From Bog-473 sp963730785 (GTDB taxonomy: Bacteria; Actinomycetota; Acidimicrobiia; Acidimicrobiales; RAAP-2), in NCBI GenBank assembly GCA_963730785.1, contig CAVSTF010000001.1, forward strand, positions 372,001 through 436,000: DNA of 64,000 nt, given 5' to 3'. Shown here piece by piece: positions 8,912-17,576 of this stretch. The notes beneath the pieces were generated by a model, which was not told the origin of the DNA, searched no databases, and saw nothing but the letters and a program-made list of their open reading frames with translations. How positions within the stretch are numbered: the first letter of the stretch is position 1; each line of letters opens with the position of its first letter. The translations under genes and the position numbers were made by a program.

Positions 8912-10371
8912 GCTGGTTCCGCCAGGGACTTCGTCTGCAGGTATTCCTCGAATCCGGCCACACCCATCTCCCTCCCGATGCCTGACTGCTTGTAGCCCCC
9001 GAAGGGCACGTCAGGGCTGTACCAAAGGCCACCGTTGACCCCGATGGTCCCGGTGCGGATGCGATTGGCCACCGAGACCGCTCGGTCCCGGTCCTGTGAC
9101 CATACCGAGCCTGACAAACCGTAGGCCGAGTCGTTGGCAATGGCCACGGCGTCATCGTCACCATCGTGAGCCTGGAGCACCAGGACGGGACCGAAGATCT
9201 CTTCTTGGACCACCCGGGAACTGTTCTTCAGGCCAACGATCAGCGTGGGATCGATGAAGAAGCCGCGTGGCTGGTCAGCCGTACGCCCACCCCCGCAGAC
9301 AAACTTGCCGCCTTCTTCTTCGGCCAACCGCAGGTAGCTCTCGACTCGGTCGCGCTGGCGGCCGCTGATCAGTGGACCGCAGATGATGCCGGCATCGGTG
9401 GGATCGCCCGCGGGCAGCTTGACCATCGTCTTGGCCGCCATCTCGGCTGCTTCGTCCAGGCGGTCACGGGGCACCACCAACCGGGTCGTGATGGCACAGC
9501 CCTGGCCGGCGTGGGTGCAGACGGTGAAGGCGGCCGTGCCGATGGCGCCCCGGAAGTCGGCATCGTCGAGCACCACGAACGCCGACTTGCCGCCCAGCTC
9601 AAGGAACACCTTCTTCAGGGTGGGTGCGGCGGCGGCCATCACCTTGCGACCGGTGGCGGTCGAACCGGTGAAGGTGACTTGGTCAACCCGAGCGTCGGTG
9701 GCCAGGAGTTCACCCAGCGCATGATCCGACGACGCGACGATATTGACCACTCCGGCCGGGATGTCGGTCTCTTCGGCGATCAGTCGGCCGAGCACGGTGG
9801 CGCACCACGGCGTATCTGGCGCGGGCTTGAGCACCACGGTGTTGCCGGCGGCCAGTGCCGGTCCCAGCTTGGCCAGGTTGATCTGGTGGGGCACGTTCCA
9901 GGGCGTGATGGCGCCCACCACACCGGTCGCTTCGCGGCGGACCCACCGATGCGAGGGCATGCCCATCGGTGACGCGTTGCCGAGGTCGGTCTCCCATTGG
10001 TAGCCCTCGGCCATATCGGCCACCCACTCCAGGCTCTTGACCGGTTCGTCCAGTTGGGCCGAATAGGTAAAGGAGAGCGGCGAACCGGCTTCAGCGACCG
10101 TCATGGCCCGGATGTCATCGGCGTGGGTATCGAAGGCCGCCTTCAGCTGGCGCAGACAGTGGACGCGGAAGTCGACGTTGGTCGACCAGTCGGTGTGGTC
10201 GAAGGCGTGGCGAGCGGCGCCGATGGCGGCGTCCATTTCGGCCACCCCACCGTCGGCTACTTCGCCCAGCGCTTCTTCAGTGGCTGGGTTGAAGGTGGTG
10301 AAGGTCGCTCCTGAGGCGGCTTCCCGCAGTTCGCCGTTGATCAACAGCCGGGGCTCACCGATCACGCTCAC
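8908..10371 (-). CDS. NAD(P)-dependent aldehyde dehydrogenase
   Basis: Oxidises an aldehyde to the acid. The 487-residue product has the complete ALDH pattern: ITPWNVPHQINLAKLGPALAAGNTVVLKPA (cofactor binding), FTGSTATGRKVM, the catalytic Glu in LELGGKSAFVVL, the catalytic Cys in CTHAGQGCAITTRLVVP, and EEIFGPVLVLQ near the C-terminus. It starts with GTG at 10371, which overlaps the upstream dehydrogenase stop (GTGA). This is the counterpart of M. tuberculosis aldA (Rv0768) by context. In a CYP51/CYP123-type island it could act on an aldehyde made by a P450 and an alcohol dehydrogenase; that is inference. Confidence 0.94.
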   Translation of the reverse strand: MSVIGEPRLLINGELREAASGATFTTFNPATEEALGEVADGGVAEMDAAIGAARHAFDHTDWSTNVDFRVHCLRQLKAAFDTHADDIRAMTVAEAGSPLSFTYSAQLDEPVKSLEWVADMAEGYQWETDLGNASPMGMPSHRWVRREATGVVGAITPWNVPHQINLAKLGPALAAGNTVVLKPAPDTPWCATVLGRLIAEETDIPAGVVNIVASSDHALGELLATDARVDQVTFTGSTATGRKVMAAAAPTLKKVFLELGGKSAFVVLDDADFRGAIGTAAFTVCTHAGQGCAITTRLVVPRDRLDEAAEMAAKTMVKLPAGDPTDAGIICGPLISGRQRDRVESYLRLAEEEGGKFVCGGGRTADQPRGFFIDPTLIVGLKNSSRVVQEEIFGPVLVLQAHDGDDDAVAIANDSAYGLSGSVWSQDRDRAVSVANRIRTGTIGVNGGLWYSPDVPFGGYKQSGIGREMGVAGFEEYLQTKSLAEPA

Positions 10372-11255
10372 TTGGTGGCCTCAGTCAGGCCGAACACGGC
10401 GTCACAGCGCTCTTCAATCAAGGCGGCCAAGGGGAGCGGCACGCCGAGTTCTTCACCGAGCGCTCGAGCGGCGGCCACGTCCTTGTGAGCCAGACGGTTG
10501 CCGGCCCGCAACAGATCCAACAACCCGACATCGGTATCCGGTGGGTAGACCTCGGCGGTGGGGCGGAACATGAGGCGGGTCGGGCCGCCGATCCGCTTGT
10601 CGCTCTCCCGGATGGCCTCGCCCAGTTTCAGAAGATCGACGCCGGCTGCTTCGGCCAATTCCTGCGCCTCCTGGGCCGCCAACCATGATCCGTACTGCAC
10701 CAGGTTTCGGGCCAACTTGGCTGATAGTCCGGCGCCATGCGGTCCCATGTGGAGGACCCGGCAGGCGATGACGTCAAGGACGGGTCGGACTCGGTCCACA
10801 TCTTCCTCGGAGCCACCGACCATGCAGACCAATTCGCCGCTGGCCGCCGCAGTCGGGCCGCCGCTGACGCCACAGTCGACGATGGTGACGCCGTGCCCGA
10901 CGCCCTCGGCATGGAGTTCGGTCACGGTCGCCGTCGAAATGGTGCTGACGATGACCACCGTGGTGCCGGGAGCGGCCCCGGCGAAGACGCCGTCCTCGCC
11001 TCGGAGCACGGCACGGACCTGGTCATCGGTGATGACGGCGATCAGGATCACGTCGCTGTGACGGGCCAGCTCTGCCGGTGAGCTGGCGACACGCGACAGC
11101 TCGCCAAAGGCGGCGGTGGCTTCGGGTCGAATGTCACAGACGGTGAGTTCGACCTCAGAACCCTGCAAGTTGTCGGCCAACCCGCGCCCGATATCGCCCA
11201 ATCCGATGACGCCTGCCCGCGGCAGTGCTCCCGTTTCGCTGCCATTGGTGGTCAT
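10368..11255 (-). CDS. 3-hydroxyisobutyrate dehydrogenase-family NAD-binding protein
   Basis: Beta-hydroxyacid dehydrogenase of 295 residues. The Rossmann motif is VIGLGDIGRGLADNL near residue 15, the substrate motif is DCGVSGGPTAAASGELVCMVGG, and the catalytic Lys is in GAGLSAKLARNLVQYGSW. The C-terminal helical domain contains LAHKDVAAARALGEELGVPLPLAALIEERC. The ATG at 11255 follows a strong Shine-Dalgarno (GGGGGAGG) 9-10 bases upstream; the frame is open further upstream but non-coding in character. It is the first gene of the minus-strand operon, divergent from the gene at 11347. It matches Rv0770 of M. tuberculosis in type and place, from memory. Confidence 0.92.
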   Translation of the reverse strand: MTTNGSETGALPRAGVIGLGDIGRGLADNLQGSEVELTVCDIRPEATAAFGELSRVASSPAELARHSDVILIAVITDDQVRAVLRGEDGVFAGAAPGTTVVIVSTISTATVTELHAEGVGHGVTIVDCGVSGGPTAAASGELVCMVGGSEEDVDRVRPVLDVIACRVLHMGPHGAGLSAKLARNLVQYGSWLAAQEAQELAEAAGVDLLKLGEAIRESDKRIGGPTRLMFRPTAEVYPPDTDVGLLDLLRAGNRLAHKDVAAARALGEELGVPLPLAALIEERCDAVFGLTEATK

Positions 11256-11346
11256 GGAGTCTTTTCCTCCCCCGAACGGCTCTTCCCGTCTCTTTGGAAG
11301 GAAAAGCACTAGATCTGGACAACTGTCTGGAATATAGTCTGTACTC
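11256..11346. promoter_or_regulatory. Divergent promoter region of the CYP51 island
   Basis: This 91-bp gap separates the two coupled operons. For the plus strand, TAGTCT (11335-11340) lies exactly 6 nt before the GTG at 11347, implying a leaderless mRNA. For the minus strand, a purine-rich Shine-Dalgarno (GGGGGAGG) precedes the ATG at 11255. A short imperfect palindrome, GACAACTGTC at 11318-11327, overlaps the likely promoter and could be the target of the TetR protein encoded at 12036. That last point is a guess from position. Confidence 0.55.
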
Positions 11347-12033
11347 GTGACCGACCGCAATGACTACTCAGGTGAGTTCGACCCGGCCTTTGACTACGAG
11401 GATCTCTCCAAGGAGGCGCTGGTCCGGTTGGTGCGTGAATACGCCCTGATTGTGCATCTACTCGACCGCTCCATGTGCGCCGCCATTGGTCTGAAGTACG
11501 GGGCCGAGGCGGTGAAGGAGCTGGCTATCCAGGAATGGGTGGGCTCGAGTCCGGTCTACGGCGAACGCCTCCGGCAGATCATGGCGATTGAAGGAGATGG
11601 CGTCAGCGCCATTTTCAAGGTGCTGCAGCTCGATCCGGGATTTCCTCATCACTACCTCGACGTGCACTACGAGGTGGTCAACGAGCAGCACGGCTACTTC
11701 GAGTTGGCCTACTGCGGCGCCCTCATGGACGCCGAGCCTTTCGGCGAAAAAATGGTCACCAACATGTGTCATCACATTGAGGACGGCACGTTCGACATCA
11801 CGGCCCAAGCCGTCAATCCCAAGGCGCACATTCGACACGTGCACCGCCCGCCCCGGGTTCCGGGGGATCGTGTGCCGCATTGCCGCTGGGAAGTGGTGAT
11901 TGAAGACGAGACGGTGACGATTCCCGAAGCCGACATCACCAAGATCACCCGGATGACCACCGCGGCGACCTTCACCTTTCCCGCCATGAAGGACGGCACG
12001 CCGCACATTCCGGCCAGCGTGACCGGAGACTGA
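11347..12033 (+). CDS. Conserved protein of unknown function
   Basis: Product of 228 residues, rich in His and acidic residues, with no signal peptide or membrane helix. Features are VREYALIVHLLDRSMCAAIGLKYG near the N-terminus, HYLDVHYEVVNEQHGYFELAYCGALMDAEPFGEKMVTNMCHHIED in the middle, and HIRHVHRPPRVPGDRVPHCRW. The Cys and His in AYCGAL and NMCHHIED could be a metal or catalytic site. The layout recalls ATC-hydrolase/BzdV-like proteins that sit in aromatic or steroid catabolic clusters, but I cannot assign it. It starts with GTG 6 nt after a -10 hexamer and is first in the plus-strand operon, 2 bp before the TetR gene. Confidence 0.8.
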   Translation: MTDRNDYSGEFDPAFDYEDLSKEALVRLVREYALIVHLLDRSMCAAIGLKYGAEAVKELAIQEWVGSSPVYGERLRQIMAIEGDGVSAIFKVLQLDPGFPHHYLDVHYEVVNEQHGYFELAYCGALMDAEPFGEKMVTNMCHHIEDGTFDITAQAVNPKAHIRHVHRPPRVPGDRVPHCRWEVVIEDETVTIPEADITKITRMTTAATFTFPAMKDGTPHIPASVTGD

Positions 12034-12035
12034 GG

Positions 12036-12635
12036 ATGTTCGAGCCGATGCCCGACGACGGTCGCCCCGATCATCAGCCGGTTCGGCGACACCTTTCGGA
12101 CCGCCAGGCCGAGGCAGTGGAGCGGCTGCTGGCCGCCGCCGCCGAAGAGGTGGAGGTCAGCTCATACGGAGAGATCTCGGTGCGCAGCATCGCCAAACGG
12201 GCGGGCGTCGCCACCGCCACTGCGTACACCTACTTCTCAAGCAAGGATCATCTGCTGGCTGAGGTGTTGTGGCGCCGTATGCAGGCGTCTCCTCTCATGC
12301 TCGACATGAACCAGCCCCTCTCAGCCCGGGTGGCCGAGACGGTCCGCTCCATGGGTTTCGACGCGCTCGACAGCCCGGCCACCGTGGCGGCATGCACGAC
12401 AGCCCTGCTGGCCGACGGGCCCGACGTCAAGCAGGTCCGCGCCCGCATTGGGGATGAGATCGCCACTCGTCTGCGGGCTGCTCTCGGTTCCGACGCTGAT
12501 CCGGCACTGTTGGCCGTGCTCCAGATCACGTACACCGGCGCCATCCTGAGCGCCGGTCTGGGTCACCTCCGCTATCCGGCGGTGGCGGAACTTTTGGCTG
12601 AAGCTGCCCGTTTGATGGACCGGTCGGCATCATGA
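12036..12635 (+). CDS. TetR-family transcriptional regulator
   Basis: Probable repressor of 199 residues. The N-terminal helix-turn-helix reads ISVRSIAKRAGVATATAYTYFSSKDHLLAEVL, the standard TetR signature; the rest is the helical ligand domain. It lies within the plus operon, between the unknown protein and the P450. It probably controls this divergent island in response to the pathway substrate; the ligand is unknown. The equivalent M. tuberculosis gene, upstream of cyp123, is Rv0767c (from memory). Confidence 0.92.
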   Translation: MFEPMPDDGRPDHQPVRRHLSDRQAEAVERLLAAAAEEVEVSSYGEISVRSIAKRAGVATATAYTYFSSKDHLLAEVLWRRMQASPLMLDMNQPLSARVAETVRSMGFDALDSPATVAACTTALLADGPDVKQVRARIGDEIATRLRAALGSDADPALLAVLQITYTGAILSAGLGHLRYPAVAELLAEAARLMDRSAS

Positions 12636-12639
12636 CACG

Positions 12640-13825
12640 GTGACGCTGACCTACAGCCCGTACGACTACGTGATCCACGAAGATCCGTACCCGACCTACG
12701 CCCGCCTGCGGTCCGAAGCGCCCGTGTTCTACAACGAAGAGCTCGACTTCTACGCCTTCTCACGGCATGCCGACGTGCTGGCCGCCTTCCGGGACGTCGA
12801 CCGCTACTCGAATGCCTTCGGGGTCTCACTCGACCCCGCCGCCTATGGACCCAACGCCCATAAGGCGATGTCGTTCCTGGCCCTCGACCCGCCTGATCAC
12901 ACTCGCATGCGCTCCATCGTGGGCAAGAGCTTCACGCCCCGCCGGGTGGCCGAAATGGAGGACCGAGTCAGATCGCTGGCCATCGCCCACCTGACGCCCG
13001 GCCCTCGAGGCGGGCCAGTTCGACTTCGTGAGCGATTTCGCCGGGCTGCTGCCCATGGACGTGATTTCCGACCTCGTCGGCGTGCCCCCCAGTGACAGAG
13101 CTGAGATTCGCCGGCTGGCCGATTTGTTGGTGCACCGGGAAGACGGGATGAACGACATCCCGCCCGAGGGTATGGAGGCGGCGCTGTACCTGGCCGGTTA
13201 CTACGCGGAGATGATTGCCGACCGGCGGGCCCATGAGCGTGACGACCTCACTTGGTCGCTCCTGCAGGTTGAGGTGGACGGCGACCGTCTCACCGATGAC
13301 GAGATGATCTCATTCCTCTTCTTGTTGGTGGTGGCCGGCAACGAGACCACCACCAAGCTGTTGAGTAACGCGTGGTATTGGGGCTGGCGCCATCCCGATC
13401 AAGGGGCCAAGCCATTGACCGACCCGACCGAGGTGCCGAAGTGGGTGGAGGAAACACTGCGCTACGACACCTCCACTCAGATGCTGCTGCGGGTGACCCG
13501 TCAGCCGGTGACGGTGCAAGGCGTCGACATCGACGAGGGCCAACGAGTGCTGCTGCTGATCGGCTCGGCCAACCGTGACGAAGACATCTTCAAGGACCCG
13601 GAGCGCTACGACCTTGATCGCGACACGCAACCACTGATCAGCTTCGGCGGCGGTCGCCATTTCTGCATGGGCGCCATGCTGGCCCGGCTGGAGGCCCGGG
13701 TGGCTCTGACCGAACTGATGTCCCGGGTGGGTTCATACGAGGTTGATCCCGATGGACTGGTGCGGGTGCATTCCATCAACGTGCGCGGCTTTGCGGCCAT
13801 GCCCACCACGGTGACGTTGCGCTGA
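12640..13825 (+). CDS. Cytochrome P450 (CYP123-like by context; frame break)
   Basis: Haem monooxygenase of about 395 residues. N-terminal part: YDYVIHEDPYPTYARLRSEAPVFYN and FLALDPPDHTRMRSIVGKSFTPRRVAEME. After a frame break at about 12990-13015 the protein continues VSDFAGLLPMDVISDLVGVP, then the I-helix LLVVAGNETTTKLLSNA, the ExxR motif VEETLRYD and the haem loop SFGGGRHFCMGAMLARLEA with the ligand Cys. GTG start at 12640, four bases after the TetR stop. The stop overlaps the SDR start (TGATG). It is the positional counterpart of CYP123 (Rv0766c). Electrons would come from the ferredoxin at 15976. Confidence 0.9.
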
Positions 13826-14615
13826 TGGCCCGACCCGAACCGCATCCGGAACGTCGCCCGGCGGTCGTCACCGGCGCCTCATCGGGCATCGGCGCCGCCA
13901 CCGCCAGCCAGTTGGCGCGGGCGGGCCATCCGGTCGTGCTGGGCGCCCGCCGGCTCGAGGCCTGCAATGAGGTGGTCGATGCCATCAGGGCCGAAGGTGG
14001 TGAGGCCGAGGCGTTCCACTTGGATCTTGGTGACGCCGATTCCATCGACCGACTTTCGCCGACAAGGCCGAGGGTGCCTTCGGTCCCATTGAGGTGCTGA
14101 TTTCAAACGCCGCACAGATCAGCCCCGGGAGTGCCGTCGACACCGATCCGGACCTGTTCGAACAAGTGGTGCGGGTCAATCTCGGTGGCGCCCAGCGATT
14201 GGTGCACGCTTTCGGCCCGGGGATGATTGAGCGTCGGCGGGGCGACCTCATCTTCGTGACCTCTGACGTCGTGGCCCATCCGAGGCCCCGGATGGCCGCC
14301 TACGTCTCCTCGAAATGGGGCCTGGAGGGCTTCGTCACTGCCTTGCAGATGGAGCTCGAAGGCACCGGTGTGCGGGCGACCGTTGTTCGTCCCGGCCCGA
14401 CCCTGACCGGCATGGGCATGGATTGGGATCCAGGCGTGACTGACGAGGTACTCAATGAGTGGGTCCGGTGGGGCTTGGCCCGTCATTCGGCCTTCATGCG
14501 TCCTGACGGTGTCGCCGCCGCCATCGTCCATGCCGCGCACACGCCCAGGGGCACCCATCTCAGTGTGATTGAGGTGCAGCCTGAAGCGCCGATCGAACAG
14601 AAGGGAACATCGTGA
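13825..14615 (+). CDS. Short-chain dehydrogenase/reductase (frame break)
   Basis: NAD(P)-dependent SDR. The N-terminal part has VVTGASSGIGAATASQLARAGHPVVLGARR. A frame break at about 14055 leads into EVLISNAAQISPGS and RVNLGGAQRLVHAF. The catalytic Ser and YxxxK follow as VTSDVV and AYVSSKWGLEGF, then VRPGPTLTGMG. About 263 residues in total. The ATG overlaps the P450 stop (TGATG), and the stop overlaps the CYP51 GTG (GTGA), so it is tightly coupled to both P450s. This is the counterpart of Rv0765c, next to cyp51 in mycobacteria (from memory). It may oxidise or reduce the P450 product. Confidence 0.9.
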
Positions 14616-15979
14616 CGACGCAGACTTCATTACGCCAGCCACCACGCGTGTCCGGGGGAGAGGGTGAGAACGGTCACCTTGACGAACTGAGTAAAGACCC
14701 CATCGCGCTCATGGCGCGGGTGCGTGCCGAGTGCGGTGACGTCGGGGAGTTCACCATTGGTGATCGTGACGTAGTCCTGTTGACCGGGGCGGACGCCAAC
14801 GAATTCTATTTCCGCGCTCCCGAGGAGCAGCTGGACCAAGCCGAGGCATATCCGTTCATGACGCCGATCTTCGGCGAAGGTGTGGTCTTCGATGCCTCGC
14901 CCGAGCGTCGGCGCGAGATGATGCACAACCAGGCTTTGCGCGACAAATTCATGCGGGGTCATGCGGCCACCATTTCGGCCGAGGTCGAGCACATGGTGGC
15001 CGGTTGGGATGACGAAGGTGAGATCGACCTGCTCTCCTGGTTTGCCGAGCTGACCATCTACACGTCGTCCGCCTGTCTGATCGGTGCCCGTTTCCGCAAC
15101 GAACTCGATGGCCGCTTCGCCGAGCTGTATCACGACCTCGAGCAGGGAACCGATCCCATCGCCTACGTCGATCCGTACGCGCCGATCGAGAGTTTCCGCC
15201 GCCGAGACGAAGCGCGGGTGGCGTTGGTGGCGCTGGTCCAGGGCATCATGGAACGCAGGGCCAGTGGTCCACCGGCGGCCGAAGGTGAGTCCGACCTGCT
15301 CGACGTGCTCATGTCCATCCGCAACGAGGACGGGTCAGAGCGCTTCAGTGCCGACACGGTGACCGGGATGTTCATCTCCATGATGTTCGCCGGCCACCAC
15401 ACGACGTCGGGCACCGCGGCCTGGACGCTCATTGAACTGTTGCGGCACCCGGATGAGTTGCGAGCGGTCAACCAGGAACTCGACGAGCTCTATGCCGACG
15501 GATCCGAAGTGAGCTTCCAGGCCCTCCGCGAGATCCCGCGGCTCGAGTCCGCCCTCAAAGAGGCACTCCGTCTCCACCCGCCGTTGATACTGCTGCTCCG
15601 GGTGGCCATGGAGGACCTCACCTATGGCGACTTCAACATTGCGGCCGGCAAGATGGTCGGGGCCAGTCCCTCCATCAGCAATCGCATTCCCGAGGACTTC
15701 CCCGATCCCGATGCCTTCGTGCCCGGCCGCTACCTGGAGGGTCGAGAAGAAGACCGAGCCAACCCCTGGACATGGATCCCCTTCGGCGCCGGGCGGCACC
15801 GCTGCGTGGGCGCCGCCTTTGCCATGATGCAGCTCAAGGCCATCTTCTCGGTACTGCTGCAGGGTTGGGAGTTCGAGGCGGCCCAGCCACTCGACTGCTA
15901 TCGCAACGATCATTCGAAGATGGTGGTGCAGCTTCAGCAGCCGTGCCGGGTCCGCTACCGCCGTCGGGTGGCCCAATGA
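14612..15979 (+). CDS. cyp51: Cytochrome P450 CYP51 (sterol 14-alpha-demethylase family)
   Basis: Haem monooxygenase that removes the 14-alpha-methyl group of sterols in CYP51 enzymes characterised elsewhere; the in vivo bacterial substrate is unclear. The product is 455 residues, uninterrupted. The CYP51 B'-helix signature YPFMTPIFGEGVVFDASPER is present, and from memory it is practically identical to the M. tuberculosis enzyme. Next come ELTIYTSSACLIG, the I-helix MMFAGHHTTSGTA (His-Thr pair of CYP51), the ExxR LKEALRLHPP, and the haem loop IPFGAGRHRCVGAAFAMMQ. The C-terminus YRNDHSKMVVQLQQP also matches. The N-terminal 25 residues are longer than usual. GTG start coupled to the SDR; the stop overlaps the ferredoxin ATG. 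Confidence 0.96.
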   Translation: MTTQTSLRQPPRVSGGEGENGHLDELSKDPIALMARVRAECGDVGEFTIGDRDVVLLTGADANEFYFRAPEEQLDQAEAYPFMTPIFGEGVVFDASPERRREMMHNQALRDKFMRGHAATISAEVEHMVAGWDDEGEIDLLSWFAELTIYTSSACLIGARFRNELDGRFAELYHDLEQGTDPIAYVDPYAPIESFRRRDEARVALVALVQGIMERRASGPPAAEGESDLLDVLMSIRNEDGSERFSADTVTGMFISMMFAGHHTTSGTAAWTLIELLRHPDELRAVNQELDELYADGSEVSFQALREIPRLESALKEALRLHPPLILLLRVAMEDLTYGDFNIAAGKMVGASPSISNRIPEDFPDPDAFVPGRYLEGREEDRANPWTWIPFGAGRHRCVGAAFAMMQLKAIFSVLLQGWEFEAAQPLDCYRNDHSKMVVQLQQPCRVRYRRRVAQ

Positions 15980-16170
15980 GAGTGGTGGTCGATCGCGACC
16001 TCTGCCAGGGGCATGCAGCCTGCGAAGGAGAGGCGCCCGATGTGTTCTCCGTCTCCAAGAAGGGGGAGCTCACCGTGCTAAATCCCACACCGTCAGAGGA
16101 TCAGCGTGCCGCGGTTGAACTGGCCGTGAAGTACTGCCCCACCCACGCCTTACGCATTGAGGAGGACTAA
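15976..16170 (+). CDS. 3Fe-4S ferredoxin, CYP51 redox partner
   Basis: Electron carrier of 64 residues. The cluster motif is CQGHAACEGEAPDVF, where His replaces the second Cys of a 4Fe-4S motif, with the last ligand in YCPTHAL; this predicts a [3Fe-4S] cluster. Start MRVVVDRDLCQGH and end HALRIEED are typical of P450-linked actinobacterial ferredoxins. Its ATG overlaps the CYP51 stop (ATGA) and its TAA overlaps the next ATG (TAATG). This arrangement equals Rv0764c-Rv0763c in M. tuberculosis, where the ferredoxin is reported to serve CYP51. No ferredoxin reductase is present in the window. Confidence 0.95.
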   Translation: MRVVVDRDLCQGHAACEGEAPDVFSVSKKGELTVLNPTPSEDQRAAVELAVKYCPTHALRIEED

Positions 16171-16739
16171 TGCCTGCATTTCCGAGAGCCGAACTAGAAG
16201 AGATGGTCGAGCGCTGGCTGGAGGTCAATCGCCAGGGCGAGGCCAAGCAGGATTGGCGCCACATGGCCGAGCTCTACACCGAGGATGCCACCTATGGCTG
16301 GAACGTCGGATCCAACGATGAATTCATGGCGGTCGGCCGCGAAGAGATCAGAGAGGTCGCACTCGGGCTTGAGATGGAAGGGTTGGCCGGCTGGTCATAC
16401 CCTTACCAAAAAGTGCTGATCGACGAGCAGCAGGGCGAGGTACTCGGACTGTGGAAGCAGATCGCAGACGCCACCAACGCCGACGGCGAGCAATACGAGA
16501 TCGCCGGGCTCGGGGGCAGCTGGTTTCGCTACGCCGGCAACTTTCAATGGAGTTGGCAGCGTGACTTCTTCGACGTGGGCAACGCCGGAGCGATCTTCAT
16601 GCGAATGATCAAAGACGGCACCCTGCTGCCCGGCATGCAAAAGCGGATGGAGCGGGCCATGTCGGGGGAGCGACTTCCGGGGCACTACCCCTTGGGTCAG
16701 GCCCCGGTCGGGCTGTGGGAGGTGCCCGAAGGGGCATAG
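16170..16739 (+). CDS. NTF2/SnoaL-like protein, last gene of the CYP51 operon
   Basis: Product of 189 residues with an NTF2-like pattern: ELEEMVERWLEVNRQGEAKQDWRHMAELYTEDATYGWNVG at the N-terminus and the strand-rich middle KVLIDEQQGEVLGLWKQIAD. The C-terminus DGTLLPGMQKRMERAMSGERLPGHYP is peculiar to this group. NTF2-like folds bind small hydrophobic ligands or act as isomerases or hydratases; the role here is unknown. It is coupled to the ferredoxin (TAATG). A protein of similar size, Rv0762c, follows the ferredoxin in M. tuberculosis, so this may be the same family. The 3' end overlaps the convergent NERD gene by 43 bp. Confidence 0.8.
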   Translation: MPAFPRAELEEMVERWLEVNRQGEAKQDWRHMAELYTEDATYGWNVGSNDEFMAVGREEIREVALGLEMEGLAGWSYPYQKVLIDEQQGEVLGLWKQIADATNADGEQYEIAGLGGSWFRYAGNFQWSWQRDFFDVGNAGAIFMRMIKDGTLLPGMQKRMERAMSGERLPGHYPLGQAPVGLWEVPEGA

Positions 16740-17457
16740 GCCGGGAACGCCGCCGCGACCCGAGCGGCCACGTTTCTGATGGCATCGACCGAGAGCGGTC
16801 CACGCTCAACAAGCGACAACGACAACTTGTTGGCCCACGTGACGTGGACGTCGTCAATGGTAAACGGTCGTCCAAGAAGTCCCCACTCGGCATCGGCAAA
16901 ACACAGCGCCGCATGCAGGGGCACATCAGTACCAGCCGACTTCACGGCTGGCTCCACCAAGTCGACCTGCCGCAGCACCCCTTCGATGAGGGACGAGCGA
17001 TTGTGTCCGTTGACAAAGAGGGCTGGGTCGCGAGACGAACCAGCCCCCGAGGTCGCGCTGTTGGACCCGCCCGGTGTACTGCTTGGTGTCAATGACCCAG
17101 ACCCCGGACGGCACGATGGCGATGTGGTCGATGTTGGACGAACGGCCCGGAATGGACCGGTCATGCAGCACGACACCGTCAAGGCCGACGGCTTTGCTCA
17201 GGAGGCGACCCACTCTCTCCTCGCCCCGTCCACCTTGGTCCCACGCCCTGGTCGACTGCCGCTCGCCGGCCACCAACTTGACCACCGGGGACAGGTAGCG
17301 CCCGATAGGTGGCCTCCCGCTGGGCGTCGTCGGCCCGCTGGCGCCGCTCAAACTCGGCCCGGGCCGAGGCCCCGGCTGACCGGCATCGATGCCGGGCTCG
17401 GGCATGCTGTTGCTTCGTGGGATGGCGCTCATCGGTGAAACCTCTCTTCCGCCTCAA
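16697..17457 (-). CDS. NERD (nuclease-related) domain protein (frame breaks)
   Basis: Probable nuclease-related protein. Pieces in different frames join into one NERD domain: WDQGGRGEERVGRLLSKA, VVLHDRSIPGRSSNIDHIAIVPSG, then WVIDTKQYTGRVQQRDLGGWF, which contains the family's D-x-K-like motif (IDTKQYTG). After a break near 17040 the protein continues LFVNGHNRSSLIEGVLRQVDLV and HAALCFADAEWGLLGRPFTI. The N-terminal part, rich in Arg (EFERRQRADDAQREATY), lies in another frame with a break at about 17310. I put the start at 17457, but an ATG near 17432 is equally possible. Stand-alone NERD proteins have no clear role. Confidence 0.7.
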
Positions 17458-17576
17458 ACGGTACGGGCGAGGGTGTGTCAGAGGTAAGGGCCAAAAGACC
17501 TATTCGAGGGGTTGACGACCCTGGTCAGGGGCGGCGTGCCACTGTGGCCCGGTGCAGGTGAGTCGATCCGGCCAAT

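Noticed and set aside
11318..11327. A firm TetR operator at GACAACTGTC
   Set aside because: The palindrome is short (4-bp arms) and may be by chance, so it is only mentioned within the promoter region.
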